Under the pieces are notes generated by a model that worked only from the letters and a program-made list of their open reading frames with translations, was not told the DNA's origin and made no database searches. The position numbers were made by a program, and so were the translations under genes. A stretch of 64,000 nt of DNA from Candidatus Heritagella intestinalis (GTDB taxonomy: Bacteria; Bacillota; Clostridia; Oscillospirales; Acutalibacteraceae). The number at the start of each line of letters is the position of its first letter. The stretch's first letter is position 1. Positions 16,000-24,425 of this stretch are shown piece by piece. The stretch is taken from NCBI GenBank assembly GCA_904420555.1, contig CAJFVO010000004.1, positions 248,001 to 312,000 of the forward strand. Direction: 5' to 3'.

Positions 16000-16557
16000 A
16001 TGATTACAGCAGGCGATTTCAGAAATGGCGTCACCTTTGAAATGGACGGCAATGTCTATTCTATTATCGAGTTTCAGCACGTGAAGCCCGGCAAGGGCGC
16101 GGCTTTTGTCCGCACCAAGATCCGCAACGTGATCTCCGGCGCCGTGACGGAAAAGACCTTCAACCCCAACGACAAGTACCCCACCGCTTTCATTGAGAGA
16201 AAGACCATGCAGTACCTGTATGAGGACAGCTCCCTGTACTACTTCATGGACATGGAGACCTTTGAGCAGATCCCCATCAGCGAGTCCATCCTGGGGGATA
16301 ACTTCAAGTTCGTGAAGGAGAACATGGAGTGCACCGTCCTTTCCTACAAGGGCAATGTCTTTGGCGTGGAGCCCCCGAACTTTGTGGAGCTGCAGGTTAC
16401 CAAGACTGATCCCGGCTTCAAGGGCAACACCGCTACCAACGCTACCAAGCCCGCTACTCTGGAGACCGGCGCTGAGATTAAGGTTCCCCTGTTCATCGAT
16501 GAGGGCGAAATGATCCGCATCGATACCCGCACCGGCGAGTACATGGAGCGCGCATAA
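16000..16557 (+). CDS. efp: Elongation factor P
   Basis: Translation factor that rescues ribosomes stalled at polyproline. Its 185 residues give the normal three-domain EF-P. Domain I has the exposed loop [11 protein letters not shown], whose Lys is the residue modified in many bacteria. The C-terminal OB domain ends with [12 protein letters not shown], a typical EF-P finish. GGAGGACTGTTT precedes ATG 16000. Neither an EpmA-type nor another modifying enzyme is in the window, so the modification chemistry is unknown. It is probably co-transcribed with the zinc-ribbon gene 68 bp downstream. Confidence 0.97.
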   Translation: MITAGDFRNGVTFEMDGNVYSIIEFQHVKPGKGAAFVRTKIRNVISGAVTEKTFNPNDKYPTAFIERKTMQYLYEDSSLYYFMDMETFEQIPISESILGDNFKFVKENMECTVLSYKGNVFGVEPPNFVELQVTKTDPGFKGNTATNATKPATLETGAEIKVPLFIDEGEMIRIDTRTGEYMERA

Positions 16558-16625
16558 GTTTTTCGAATATTTCTGCATTTTGCATAGACACTATTTTCAA
16601 TTTCCGTAAAGGGAGGTTATTCAGG

Positions 16626-17090
16626 ATGAGCATGACAGAAAAAGTTGCCTATCTCCGCGGCCTGCTGGAGGGCATGGATCTGGACAAGGACAAGAAGGAA
16701 GTCAAGATCATCGAAGCCGTTATCGACGTTCTGGACGATATGGCTGCCACCGTTTCCGAGCTGGAAGAGGGCTATCAGGATATGGCCGACCAGCTGGACG
16801 AAGTGGACGCTGATCTGGGCGATCTGGAAGAAGAGTTCTACGGCTGCGGCTGTGAGGACGACGACGAATGTGACTGCGGCTGCGATTGCTGCGGCGACGA
16901 AGACGACTTTGATTTTGACGAGGAGGATATGGACGACTGCTATTATGAGGTCACCTGCCCTTCCTGCAACGAGACCATTTGCCTGTCTGAGGACCTGATC
17001 GCTGAGGGGAAGATCGACTGCCCCAACTGCGGTGAGACTCTGGAGTTTGATATGGACGACGTGGAGGCAGAAAATCCCAGCGTCGAATAA
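16626..17090 (+). CDS. CD1247-type protein with C-terminal zinc ribbon
   Basis: A 154-residue acidic protein in three parts. Residues 1-65 form a helical, probably coiled-coil region (KVAYLRGLLEGMDLDKDKKE, later Glu/Asp/Leu-rich) resembling the CD1247 N-terminal domain of Clostridia. Residues about 75-95 are a Cys/Asp-rich stretch, CGCEDDDECDCGCDCCG, with eight cysteines. Residues 110-145 hold two CxxC knuckles, CPSC and CPNC, typical of a zinc ribbon. Database names of AraC regulator for this family are not supported: no such HTH is seen. The function is unknown; metal binding is likely. It follows efp with its own GGGAGGTTATTCAGG ribosome site. Confidence 0.8.
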   Translation: MSMTEKVAYLRGLLEGMDLDKDKKEVKIIEAVIDVLDDMAATVSELEEGYQDMADQLDEVDADLGDLEEEFYGCGCEDDDECDCGCDCCGDEDDFDFDEEDMDDCYYEVTCPSCNETICLSEDLIAEGKIDCPNCGETLEFDMDDVEAENPSVE

Positions 17091-17108
17091 TTCCGTTTCG
17101 AAAAAAGG

Positions 17109-17145
17109 GGCCCTGCTTGTTCAGCGGAATAAGCAGGGCCTCTTC
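17109..17145 (+). terminator. Terminator of efp and the zinc-ribbon gene
   Basis: A perfect 10-bp stem GGCCCTGCTT (17109-17118) with AAGCAGGGCC (17131-17140), followed by TCTTC, and preceded by an A-run. The T tract is short. Confidence 0.7.
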
Positions 17146-17258
17146 GCAAACCTTACAGGAAGATTCCCGGCCTTGCCGCCGGAAGAGAAACACTACACAC
17201 CGGAGGGGCCGTTTGTTTCGGCGGGCCTTTTCCGGCCCAGAGGCGGGAGTTATCGAGT

Positions 17259-19202
17259 ATGAAAAAGAAAAAACGATCATCCTTTTTTTATGTTCTTCCC
17301 CAAATCCTCCTGGATATTTTCTGCGTCTATATCAGCTACTATATGACCCTGGTCATCCGCATCTCCGACCGGAGCGAGACCCCTTGGAGCCGGATTGTGT
17401 ATATGGAGGCTTTCCATACCATTATACCCTGGTCCCTGCTGATTTGCGCCATTGTCTTTCTCCTATTCCGGTTTTACCGGATTATGTGGGAATTTGCCAG
17501 TGTGGATGAACTCATGCAGATTGTGTTGGGGGTGACGGTGGCCTGTGTCCTCGTCACCCTGATGGGCTATTCCCTGTTGGGCGATAACCGGCGTTTCCCC
17601 AACAGCGTATACCTCAGCGCTTGGCTGCTGGCCATGGTGCTCATTGGCGGCTGGCGCCTTGTCTACCGGGTGATTCACAAGGCCCGGCGGAAGGGGCAGC
17701 GGGAGGTTCCCAAGGAAGAAAAAACCCGGGTTATGGTAATAGGGGCCGGGGAAATGGGCTCTATGGTCATCAAGGAAATGCATAACGCCCTGGAGAGCCG
17801 GTCAGTGCCTGTGTGCGCTATCGACGACGACCCCGGCAAAAAAGGTATCCGCATCCACGGGGTAAAAGTGGTGGGGGGAAGGGATAGTATCCCCCGCATG
17901 GTGGTACGGTATAACATCGACCAGATTGTGTTTGCCATCCCATCGGTGAAGAACAGCGAAAAGCAGGAAATCCTCAGTATTTGTGCCAAAACCGGCTGCC
18001 AGCTGAAGACGGTGCCGGCTTTATATGAGATTATGGAGCAGGGAGAGCACGCCTCCTACCCCATCCGGGATATTGACATCCTGGACTTGCTGGGCCGGGA
18101 CGAGGTGCAGCTCAATGTGGAGGAAATCAGCGGTTATCTGGAAGGGAAAACCGTGCTGGTTACCGGCGGCGGCGGTTCCATTGGCTCGGAGCTGTGCCGG
18201 CAGATTGCCTTGTTCCACCCCAAAAAGCTCATTATCTTCGATATTTACGAAAATAACGCTTATGACGTGCAGAATGAGCTGCTCATGCGCCACAAGGACT
18301 TGAATTTAGAAGTGCTCATTGGTTCTGTCCGGGACAAGGGCCGTGTGAACCACATCTTCCAGGTGTGCCGCCCGGATGTGGTGTTCCACGCAGCGGCCCA
18401 TAAGCATGTGCCCCTCATGGAGCTGAGCCCCGGGGAAGCCGTGAAGAACAATGTGTTCGGCACCCTCAATGTGGCCCAGGCCGCCAACGAGTTCGGTACC
18501 CGGCGCATGGTGCTCATCTCCACGGATAAGGCGGTGAATCCCACCAACGTCATGGGGGCCACCAAGCGCATTTGTGAGCTGATTATCCAGTATTTCAGCC
18601 GGCGGAGCACCCGCACGGAGTATGCGGCGGTGCGGTTTGGCAATGTGCTGGGCAGCAACGGCAGCGTGATTCCTCTGTTTAAAAAGCAGATTGCCGCCGG
18701 CGGCCCGGTGACCATCACCCACCCGGAGATCATCCGCTACTTCATGACCATCCCCGAGGCAGCCCGGCTGGTAATCCAGGCTGGCGGCATGGCCAAAGGC
18801 GGGGAGATTTTCGTTCTGGATATGGGCGAGCCGGTGAAGATTCTGGATTTGGCCCGGAATATGATTCGCCTGTCGGGGTTTGAGCCGGATGTGGATATTA
18901 AAATCGAGTATATTGGCCTGCGTCCCGGGGAAAAGCTTTATGAAGAGCTGCTTCTGGACAGCGAGGGCAAATGCGAGAAAACGGCTCATGATTTGATCTA
19001 TATTGGCAGCCCCATCGCTTTTAATGAGGAAACCTTCCTCAAGGAGCTGGAAGAGCTCCGGGGATGCGCTGGTGTGGATAATGTCCGGATGATGGAGATT
19101 ATCCATCAGCTGGTGCCTACCTATTCCGGCCATGCGGAGAAAAACGACGCTCTGGCCAGAGAAGAAGCCCAGCAGGCGGAAAAAGTAGAAATGACATCCT
19201 AA
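17259..19202 (+). CDS. FlaA1/CapD-type UDP-sugar 4,6-dehydratase, membrane-bound
   Basis: A 647-residue protein of the WbpM/PglF/CapD family, which makes 4-keto-6-deoxy sugars from UDP-GlcNAc-type substrates for glycans. The N-terminus has four hydrophobic segments (about residues 5-135). A CoA-binding-like Rossmann domain follows with VMVIGAGEMGSMV near residue 160, then the short-chain dehydrogenase domain with VTGGGGSIGSELCRQI near residue 302. The active site reads STDKAVNPTNVMGATKR, with Met in the usual Tyr place, a hallmark of these dehydratases. The tail is acidic. It stands alone between two terminators, upstream of the gtrB cassette. Confidence 0.9.
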   Translation: MKKKKRSSFFYVLPQILLDIFCVYISYYMTLVIRISDRSETPWSRIVYMEAFHTIIPWSLLICAIVFLLFRFYRIMWEFASVDELMQIVLGVTVACVLVTLMGYSLLGDNRRFPNSVYLSAWLLAMVLIGGWRLVYRVIHKARRKGQREVPKEEKTRVMVIGAGEMGSMVIKEMHNALESRSVPVCAIDDDPGKKGIRIHGVKVVGGRDSIPRMVVRYNIDQIVFAIPSVKNSEKQEILSICAKTGCQLKTVPALYEIMEQGEHASYPIRDIDILDLLGRDEVQLNVEEISGYLEGKTVLVTGGGGSIGSELCRQIALFHPKKLIIFDIYENNAYDVQNELLMRHKDLNLEVLIGSVRDKGRVNHIFQVCRPDVVFHAAAHKHVPLMELSPGEAVKNNVFGTLNVAQAANEFGTRRMVLISTDKAVNPTNVMGATKRICELIIQYFSRRSTRTEYAAVRFGNVLGSNGSVIPLFKKQIAAGGPVTITHPEIIRYFMTIPEAARLVIQAGGMAKGGEIFVLDMGEPVKILDLARNMIRLSGFEPDVDIKIEYIGLRPGEKLYEELLLDSEGKCEKTAHDLIYIGSPIAFNEETFLKELEELRGCAGVDNVRMMEIIHQLVPTYSGHAEKNDALAREEAQQAEKVEMTS

Positions 19203-19215
19203 TACAGCGAGTTTG

Positions 19216-19257
19216 GCAGGAAGAGAGGCTTTGCGGCTTTTCTTCCTGCTTTTGTTT
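19216..19257 (+). terminator. Terminator of the dehydratase gene
   Basis: GCAGGAAGA (19216-19224) pairs with TCTTCCTGC (19241-19249), followed by TTTTGTTTT. Confidence 0.85.
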
Positions 19258-19259
19258 TG

Positions 19260-19690
19260 TATGGGCAGTTGGAAATCGAAATTGTTTTATAGGCAGAAAA
19301 TATGCAATACTATTTTTTAAAAGTATCACTTTTTTCAATATTTGCCGCAATGCCTTTTTTGTAAGTGAGTTCTCCCAGAAAAAGAGAGAAGAATCGCCCG
19401 TTCTAAACTTTGCATAAATTTTACATGGCCGGAGAGAGGGAAGTTTGAAAGGTACTTTTATATGAAAGGAAATGAAAGGAACTTTTTTTACTATTAGAGA
19501 TAAGCAAATAATATTTTGGAAGTTTGTAAATTCTAATTTTCGATTTCAAAAGCGATAAATGTATAAATTTATAATTATGAATTTTTTTGATGGAAAAGAA
19601 GAATAAATCCATAAAATAATCTTTTTAACTTGGCGCAAAAGAGAAAAAATGACGAAAAATAAAGAAAATCCGGCTTTTTCCCCTTGGAGT
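19260..19690. other. AT-rich gene-free block
   Basis: About 430 bp with far lower GC than its surroundings, especially 19480-19660. No gene is credible. A 14-bp near-direct repeat, GAAAGGTACTTTTA (19447) and GAAAGGAACTTTTT (19474), sits 27 bp apart. It lies immediately before the promoter of the glycosylation cassette and may hold regulator sites or be foreign DNA. Confidence 0.5.
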
Positions 19691-19691
19691 G

Positions 19692-19720
19692 TTTTCAGAA
19701 AAGGGATAGGGTGGTATAAT
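19692..19720 (+). promoter_or_regulatory. Promoter of the gtrB-yfhO-gtrA cassette
   Basis: TTTTCA (19692-19697) is 17 bp from TATAAT (19715-19720). The leader to ATG 19847 is about 120 nt. Confidence 0.65.
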
Positions 19721-19846
19721 AACCGTAGTTTTGCCATCCCGCAGATGCCGAAAGTGCAGTGCGAAAATTTGCGCTTCTAACAAGTATGGGAGCTTTGTTG
19801 GCAGTCAAAAATCAAGAAGTGAAATACTGAAGAGGAGATGCAGGCA

Positions 19847-20794
19847 ATGGAAAAAATCTCAGTGATCGTTCCCTGTTATAACGAGGAAGAATCTTTACCG
19901 TTATTTTACCCGGAAATCAAAAAGGTACGGGATACCCTGCCGGAATACGCTTTTGAGTATATCCTGGTAGACGACGGCTCCAAGGACCGCACCGTGGAGA
20001 TTATGCGGGAGCTGGCGGAGAAGGACGAGGAAATCCGCTATCTTTCCTTCTCCCGGAACTTCGGCAAGGAATCCGCCATGTATGCCGGCCTGAAAAACGC
20101 TTCCGGCGACTATGTGGTGCTCATGGATGCGGATTTGCAGCACCCGCCGGCCCTGCTGCCGGAAATGCTCAAGGGCATCAAGGAAGAGGGCTATGATTCC
20201 GTGGCCACCCGCCGGGTGGACCGGCAGGGGGAGCCGCCTATTCGCTCCTTCTTTGCCCGGCAGTTCTATAAGCTCATGAATAAGATTTCCCAGACCGAGC
20301 TGGTGGACGGCGCCCAGGACTACCGGATGATGACCCGGCAGTTTGTGGATTCCCTGTTGGAGCTCAGCGAGTACAACCGCTTTTCCAAGGGCCTGTTTGG
20401 CTGGGTGGGGTATAAAACCAAGTGGCTGCCCCACGAAAATACCGAGCGGGTGGCCGGTGAGACCAAGTGGAGCTTCTGGAACCTGCTGAAATACAGCATT
20501 GACGGCATCGTGGCCTTTTCCACAGCGCCCCTGGCCATTGCCATGGTCATCGGTATCCTGTTTGCTTGCCTGGCCTTTATCATGGTGATCTTTATCGTAG
20601 TCCGCACCCTGATTTTTGGCGATCCGGTGGCCGGTTGGCCTACGTTGGCCTGCCTGATTTTGCTCATCGGCGGCGTGCAGCTCATCTGTATTGGCATTCT
20701 GGGCACGTATCTTTCCAAGGCTTACCTGGAAGTGAAGAAACGCCCCATTTATATTGCTAAGGAGACCAACCTGCCGAAGGGAGAGAAGGAATGA
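19847..20794 (+). CDS. GtrB/CsbB-type polyprenyl-phosphate glycosyltransferase
   Basis: A GT2 enzyme of 315 residues that should load a sugar onto undecaprenyl phosphate at the inner membrane face. The N-terminal GT-A domain shows VIVPCYNEEESLP, LVDDGSKDRT and the metal-binding DADLQHPP. Later come GAQDYRMMTRQ and, after residue 225, two transmembrane helices, the layout of GtrB, CsbB and YkcC. ATG 19847 follows AGAGGAG at a good distance; an ATG 9 nt earlier is too close. It overlaps the YfhO-like gene by 4 bp. Together with YfhO and GtrA it forms a three-component glycosylation system; the sugar is unknown. Confidence 0.9.
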   Translation: MEKISVIVPCYNEEESLPLFYPEIKKVRDTLPEYAFEYILVDDGSKDRTVEIMRELAEKDEEIRYLSFSRNFGKESAMYAGLKNASGDYVVLMDADLQHPPALLPEMLKGIKEEGYDSVATRRVDRQGEPPIRSFFARQFYKLMNKISQTELVDGAQDYRMMTRQFVDSLLELSEYNRFSKGLFGWVGYKTKWLPHENTERVAGETKWSFWNLLKYSIDGIVAFSTAPLAIAMVIGILFACLAFIMVIFIVVRTLIFGDPVAGWPTLACLILLIGGVQLICIGILGTYLSKAYLEVKKRPIYIAKETNLPKGEKE

Positions 20795-23598
20795 AGCAGA
20801 GAATTTCGGAACCGGGCCGGGAGCGGCTGCGGTTTTATCTGAAATACACCCTTCTGTTTGGTGTCACAGCCATCTTGGTATACTTGCCGTTCCTCCTGTC
20901 CCATAAGTCCTTTGTCACGGTTCCCGACGGCCTGACCCAGCATTACAACGCCTTTGTCTATCTGGGGGAATATGTCCGTGAAATTCTCCGGACGCTGTTT
21001 GTGGAGCACCGGTTGGAAATCCCTCTGTGGGAATTCGGCATCGGCTACGGCGGCGACGTGGTGACTACGTTGGCCTATTATGTCCTAGGGGACCCCTTTG
21101 CCCTGTTTTCTGTGGTGACACCGGAATCCCTCTCAGAGTACATGTATATGCTCTGTATCGTGTTGCGGCTGTTCTGCGCGGGAGCGGCCTTTTGTGCTTT
21201 CTGCCGGAAAATGGACTGCGAGCGTTTTCCCTCCTTGGTAGGGGCTGTAGTGTATGCTTTCTGCGGTTTTGCCATTCTGGCGGCTATCCGTCACCCCTAT
21301 TTCGCTAATCCCATGATTTATCTGCCCCTGCTGCTTTTGGGGGTGGAAAAGATTTTCCGGAAGGAAAGTCCGGTGCTCTATGTGCTGATGGTTTTCGTTT
21401 CGGCAGTGAGCAATTTTTACTTTTTCTATATGCTGGTGCTCCTCACCGTGCTGTATACGGTTTTTCGGTTTTTCTTTGTGGTTCGGGAGCATCGGCTGAA
21501 AAACCTGTGGCGGTTCCTTGCGCGGTTTGTGGGCTATGCCCTGATTGGGGTGCTCATGGCGGCCGTGCTGTTCCTACCTATCTGCATGGCCTTTTTGTCG
21601 GACTCTCGGGCCAGCAATCACTACACCTTTGACCTGCTGTATTCCCTGCGGTACTACACCCGGTTCCCCGGCTCCTTCGTTACGATGGAATCTCCGGGCT
21701 TCTGGACCCAGATTGGTATGAGCCCCATAGTCCTGCTGGGACTCATTACCCTGTTTTTGAAAAAAGGGAAGGACACTTTCTGGAAGCTGCAATTCCTGCT
21801 GATGACCTTATTGCTGTTGGTTCCCGTGGCGGGATACGTATTTAACGGCTTTGGCTATGTGAGCAACCGCTGGGAATTCGGCTATGCTTTCTGCCTGGCT
21901 TTTATCCTGGTGCGCACGATTCCGGATTTCTTTACCCTGACAGACCGGCAGAAGGCCATTACCTTCGGGTGTGTGGCCGGCTACAGCGTCCTCTGCTTTG
22001 CGCTGAACCAGTCCCGCACCGAGGCCACCTTTGCGGGAATTTCCCTGCTGCTCATTACCATGGTGTTTCTCTTTGGCCTGGAGAAGGTCAAGGGCTTCCG
22101 CTTGGGGCGGCTGGTGGTTCCGGCCAAACAGGCCGCCCAGAGCGGCATCCTGCTCCTGGCGGTGTGCGGCATTTTGGTGAACAGCTTTTATAAATATTCC
22201 ATCCGGGAATGGGACTATCAGGAAGACTATCAGAGTCTGGGGGTCTCTATGAAGGATTTGACCGACCAGCGGGAAAGCGCCTGGAATCTAATTGAGGATG
22301 ACGGCTTTTACCGGATAGACGAGACCTATCAGGGCCGTTCCTTTGAGAATAACCATGCCCTGACCTTGGGCCAGAGTACGACCCGTTCTTATTGGAGTAT
22401 CAATAATTCCAATGTCGTCACCTATTTGGAGATGAATTCTGCCCTGATGCGCACGACCAGCAACATTCGGGGACTTTTGAGCCGAACCTTCCTGATGCCT
22501 TTTGCCAGTGCAAAGTATTTTGTCTGTGATAAGGGCCAGGAGTCCTATGTTCCCTATGGCTATGAAAAGGTAGGGGAGACCAAAACCCATCGCAATGACA
22601 CGGTGCTGCTCTATAAGACGGATAACGTGCTGCCTTTAGGTTATACGGTGGATTCTTATGTTTCCTTTGCGGATTATGAGTCCATGACCCTGACCCAACG
22701 CCAGCAGGCTATGCTTCAGGGAGCGGTGCTGGAAGAAGAGCAGGCCCCGGCTTTCCTGGAGGAGGCGTCTCCAACCTTTACGGATGCGTCTTTGCCGTAC
22801 CAGGTAAAATGCAATGAATACGCGGAATACAGCGACGGCCTGCTGCGGGTGAAGGATACCCAGGCAGAAGTGACCCTGACCTTTGAGGCCCCGGCGGACT
22901 GCGAGCTGTACCTGGAGTTTACGGGCCTGGCCTTTGACGCCCGCAATCAGTACGATTACTATACGGAAGAGGATTGGGAAAACATCAATACGTATTCCCG
23001 AAATAAAATCGACCTTTCCCGGAGAATGTGGGAAAAGCCGGACAACGCCAATATTAAGGTAACTTGTAACGGCGTCAGTTCGGATATTACCCACTATACT
23101 CCCCGCAGCATCTATGCCAACGGGCGGACAGAGTACCTGTTTAACCTCTGCTATGCCGACCAGGGCCGCACAGAGCTGACCATCACCTTCTCCCAGCCCG
23201 GGGAATACACCTTTGACAGCCTTTCTGTGATCAGCCAGCCCATGACGGGCCTGGAAGAGCAGGTGGCCGCCATGAAGGAGGACACCCTGGAGAATGTGGA
23301 GATTTCCACCAACCGGATTACCGGCAATATTTCCCTGGATGCGGATAAGCTCCTGTGCTTCTCCATTCCCTATTCCCAGGGCTGGACCCTGCTGGTAGAC
23401 GGGGAGGAAACCGAGCTGCTGCAAACCAATGTCATGTATATGGGCGTGTCCCTGACAGCCGGGGAGCACCAGATTGAGCTCCGGTATGCTACGCCTTATC
23501 TGAAAGTTGGGCTGCTCCTCACCGGCGTGGGCTTTGCCGCCTTTATCGTGCTGCTGGTCTGCCGGAAGGTACGCAAGAGCCGTAAGGTACAGCCGTAA
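20791..23598 (+). CDS. YfhO-family membrane glycosyltransferase-like protein
   Basis: A 935-residue integral membrane protein with around a dozen or more helices in its first two thirds, a large extracytoplasmic C-terminal region, and a last helix with a basic end (CRKVRKSRKV). The first loop reads VTVPDGLTQHYNAFVYLG, matching the acidic D-x-x-x-Q/H-Y pattern of YfhO/GT-C transferases. In B. subtilis, S. aureus and Listeria, CsbB/GtlA-type enzymes make a lipid-linked sugar and YfhO/GtlB-type enzymes transfer it to teichoic acid outside the cell. It overlaps the GT2 gene (ATGA), so the partnership is strongly implied; the acceptor polymer is inferred. Confidence 0.87.
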   Translation: MKQRISEPGRERLRFYLKYTLLFGVTAILVYLPFLLSHKSFVTVPDGLTQHYNAFVYLGEYVREILRTLFVEHRLEIPLWEFGIGYGGDVVTTLAYYVLGDPFALFSVVTPESLSEYMYMLCIVLRLFCAGAAFCAFCRKMDCERFPSLVGAVVYAFCGFAILAAIRHPYFANPMIYLPLLLLGVEKIFRKESPVLYVLMVFVSAVSNFYFFYMLVLLTVLYTVFRFFFVVREHRLKNLWRFLARFVGYALIGVLMAAVLFLPICMAFLSDSRASNHYTFDLLYSLRYYTRFPGSFVTMESPGFWTQIGMSPIVLLGLITLFLKKGKDTFWKLQFLLMTLLLLVPVAGYVFNGFGYVSNRWEFGYAFCLAFILVRTIPDFFTLTDRQKAITFGCVAGYSVLCFALNQSRTEATFAGISLLLITMVFLFGLEKVKGFRLGRLVVPAKQAAQSGILLLAVCGILVNSFYKYSIREWDYQEDYQSLGVSMKDLTDQRESAWNLIEDDGFYRIDETYQGRSFENNHALTLGQSTTRSYWSINNSNVVTYLEMNSALMRTTSNIRGLLSRTFLMPFASAKYFVCDKGQESYVPYGYEKVGETKTHRNDTVLLYKTDNVLPLGYTVDSYVSFADYESMTLTQRQQAMLQGAVLEEEQAPAFLEEASPTFTDASLPYQVKCNEYAEYSDGLLRVKDTQAEVTLTFEAPADCELYLEFTGLAFDARNQYDYYTEEDWENINTYSRNKIDLSRRMWEKPDNANIKVTCNGVSSDITHYTPRSIYANGRTEYLFNLCYADQGRTELTITFSQPGEYTFDSLSVISQPMTGLEEQVAAMKEDTLENVEISTNRITGNISLDADKLLCFSIPYSQGWTLLVDGEETELLQTNVMYMGVSLTAGEHQIELRYATPYLKVGLLLTGVGFAAFIVLLVCRKVRKSRKVQP

Positions 23599-23628
23599 AG
23601 GCTCTGGAAACACAGAAAGAAGGATTCC

Positions 23629-24111
23629 ATGTTTAAGAAAATTACTTCGTTGATTGATCAAAAGCTGCTGCGGTTTATCCTGGTGGGCATTGTCAATACC
23701 CTGGTGGGCACGGCGATTATGTTTGGCCTGTACAATTTGGCAGGACTCCACACTTGGGGAAGCCTGGGTTACTGGATTTCTACCGCCGCCAACTATATCC
23801 TCACCAGTATCCTCAGCTATTTCCTCAATAAGTACTTCACCTTCCAGAATAAAGAGAAGTCTGTGGCCCAGGTGGTGCGGTTTATTATCAACATTGCCGT
23901 GTGTTACCTGCTGGCCTACGGCATCGCGCAGCCTCTGACGTCCCTGGCCCTCAGCGGATTTGGAAAGCAGGTGCAGGATAATGTCGCCATGCTGGTGGGC
24001 ATGTGTCTGTTTGTGGCCCTGAACTACCTGGGCCAGCGGCTGTTTGCCTTTAAGGAGAAGAAACCCGAGGAAGAAAACAAAGAGGGTAAAGAAGAGAAAG
24101 AAAAATCTTGA
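23629..24111 (+). CDS. GtrA-family membrane protein (putative lipid-sugar flippase)
   Basis: A 160-residue four-helix membrane protein of the GtrA family: LLRFILVGIVNTLVGT in helix 1, a central YWISTAANYILTSILSYFLN segment and the characteristic NKYFTF loop, then two more helices. The C-terminal tail is Lys/Glu-rich (EKKPEEENKEGK). GtrA proteins are proposed to flip the undecaprenyl-phosphate sugar across the membrane. It lies 30 bp after the YfhO-like gene and finishes the cassette. A strong promoter for the next unit overlaps its stop codon. Confidence 0.9.
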   Translation: MFKKITSLIDQKLLRFILVGIVNTLVGTAIMFGLYNLAGLHTWGSLGYWISTAANYILTSILSYFLNKYFTFQNKEKSVAQVVRFIINIAVCYLLAYGIAQPLTSLALSGFGKQVQDNVAMLVGMCLFVALNYLGQRLFAFKEKKPEEENKEGKEEKEKS

Positions 24112-24136
24112 CAGCCCCGGCCTCCGGTGTTATGAT
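24108..24136 (+). promoter_or_regulatory. SigA promoter of the methyltransferase leader
   Basis: A consensus TTGACA (24108-24113) overlaps the gtrA stop. TATGAT (24131-24136) follows after exactly 17 bp. Start of transcription near 24143 gives a short 5' end of about 25 nt before the leader ORF. Confidence 0.88.
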
Positions 24137-24167
24137 AGGAAAAACTTTTGGAAAGGAGAACCCCGGC

Positions 24168-24281
24168 ATGAAGGGAATCGCTGCGAAACTGCATCGGAAC
24201 CCTATGCCTGCTTTTACCCCAGTGGGGCAACGGCAGGCTTCCGTCGGCAATCTCTTTTTCAGCAAATCCCGGGGAATTTAA
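24168..24281 (+). CDS. 37-codon leader ORF upstream of the methyltransferase
   Basis: A short ORF beginning MKGIAAKLHRNPMPAFTPV and ending FFSKSRGI. It has a strong ribosome site AAAGGAG (24152-24158) 9 nt before ATG 24168 and sits right after a consensus promoter. Inside the ORF a hairpin forms: GCCTGC (24206-24211) with GCAGGC (24233-24238) and inner CCCC/GGGG. Bases 24209-24219 (CTGCTTTTACC) nearly copy the 3' arm of the terminator at 24339-24350, so they can pair with its 5' arm. No membrane segment or toxin motif is seen. Best reading: a regulatory leader peptide. A small independent protein is the alternative. Confidence 0.65.
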   Translation: MKGIAAKLHRNPMPAFTPVGQRQASVGNLFFSKSRGI

Positions 24282-24323
24282 CAGGGAATTCCATTCCCGC
24301 TCCCCGCTGGCAGGAAAACAGAG

Positions 24324-24358
24324 AACGGTGGAAAGCAGCTGCTTTTCACCGTTTTTTT
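24324..24358 (+). terminator. Terminator/attenuator between leader ORF and methyltransferase
   Basis: AACGGTGGAAAGC (24324-24336) pairs with GCTTTTCACCGTT (24341-24353) around an AGCT tetraloop, with one G-T pair, and a T7 run follows (24352-24358). It stands between a promoter-plus-leader ORF and the gene, where a terminator would silence that gene unless bypassed. Confidence 0.88.
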
Positions 24359-24374
24359 GTTTTATATCCCCTGT

Positions 24375-24422
24375 GCCGGCGGGAACCTTCTCTTTTTGCC
24401 GGCCGGGAAAGAAGGAGAGGTT
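24375..24422 (+). promoter_or_regulatory. Possible RBS-masking structure before the methyltransferase
   Basis: AACCTTCTC (24384-24392) can pair with GAGAGGTT (24415-24422), with one bulged U, covering part of the ribosome site AAGGAGAGG of the methyltransferase. A competing stem GCCGGC (24375-24380) with GCCGGC (24398-24403) interleaves with it, so both cannot form as simple hairpins. Confidence 0.5.
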
Positions 24423-24425
24423 TTC

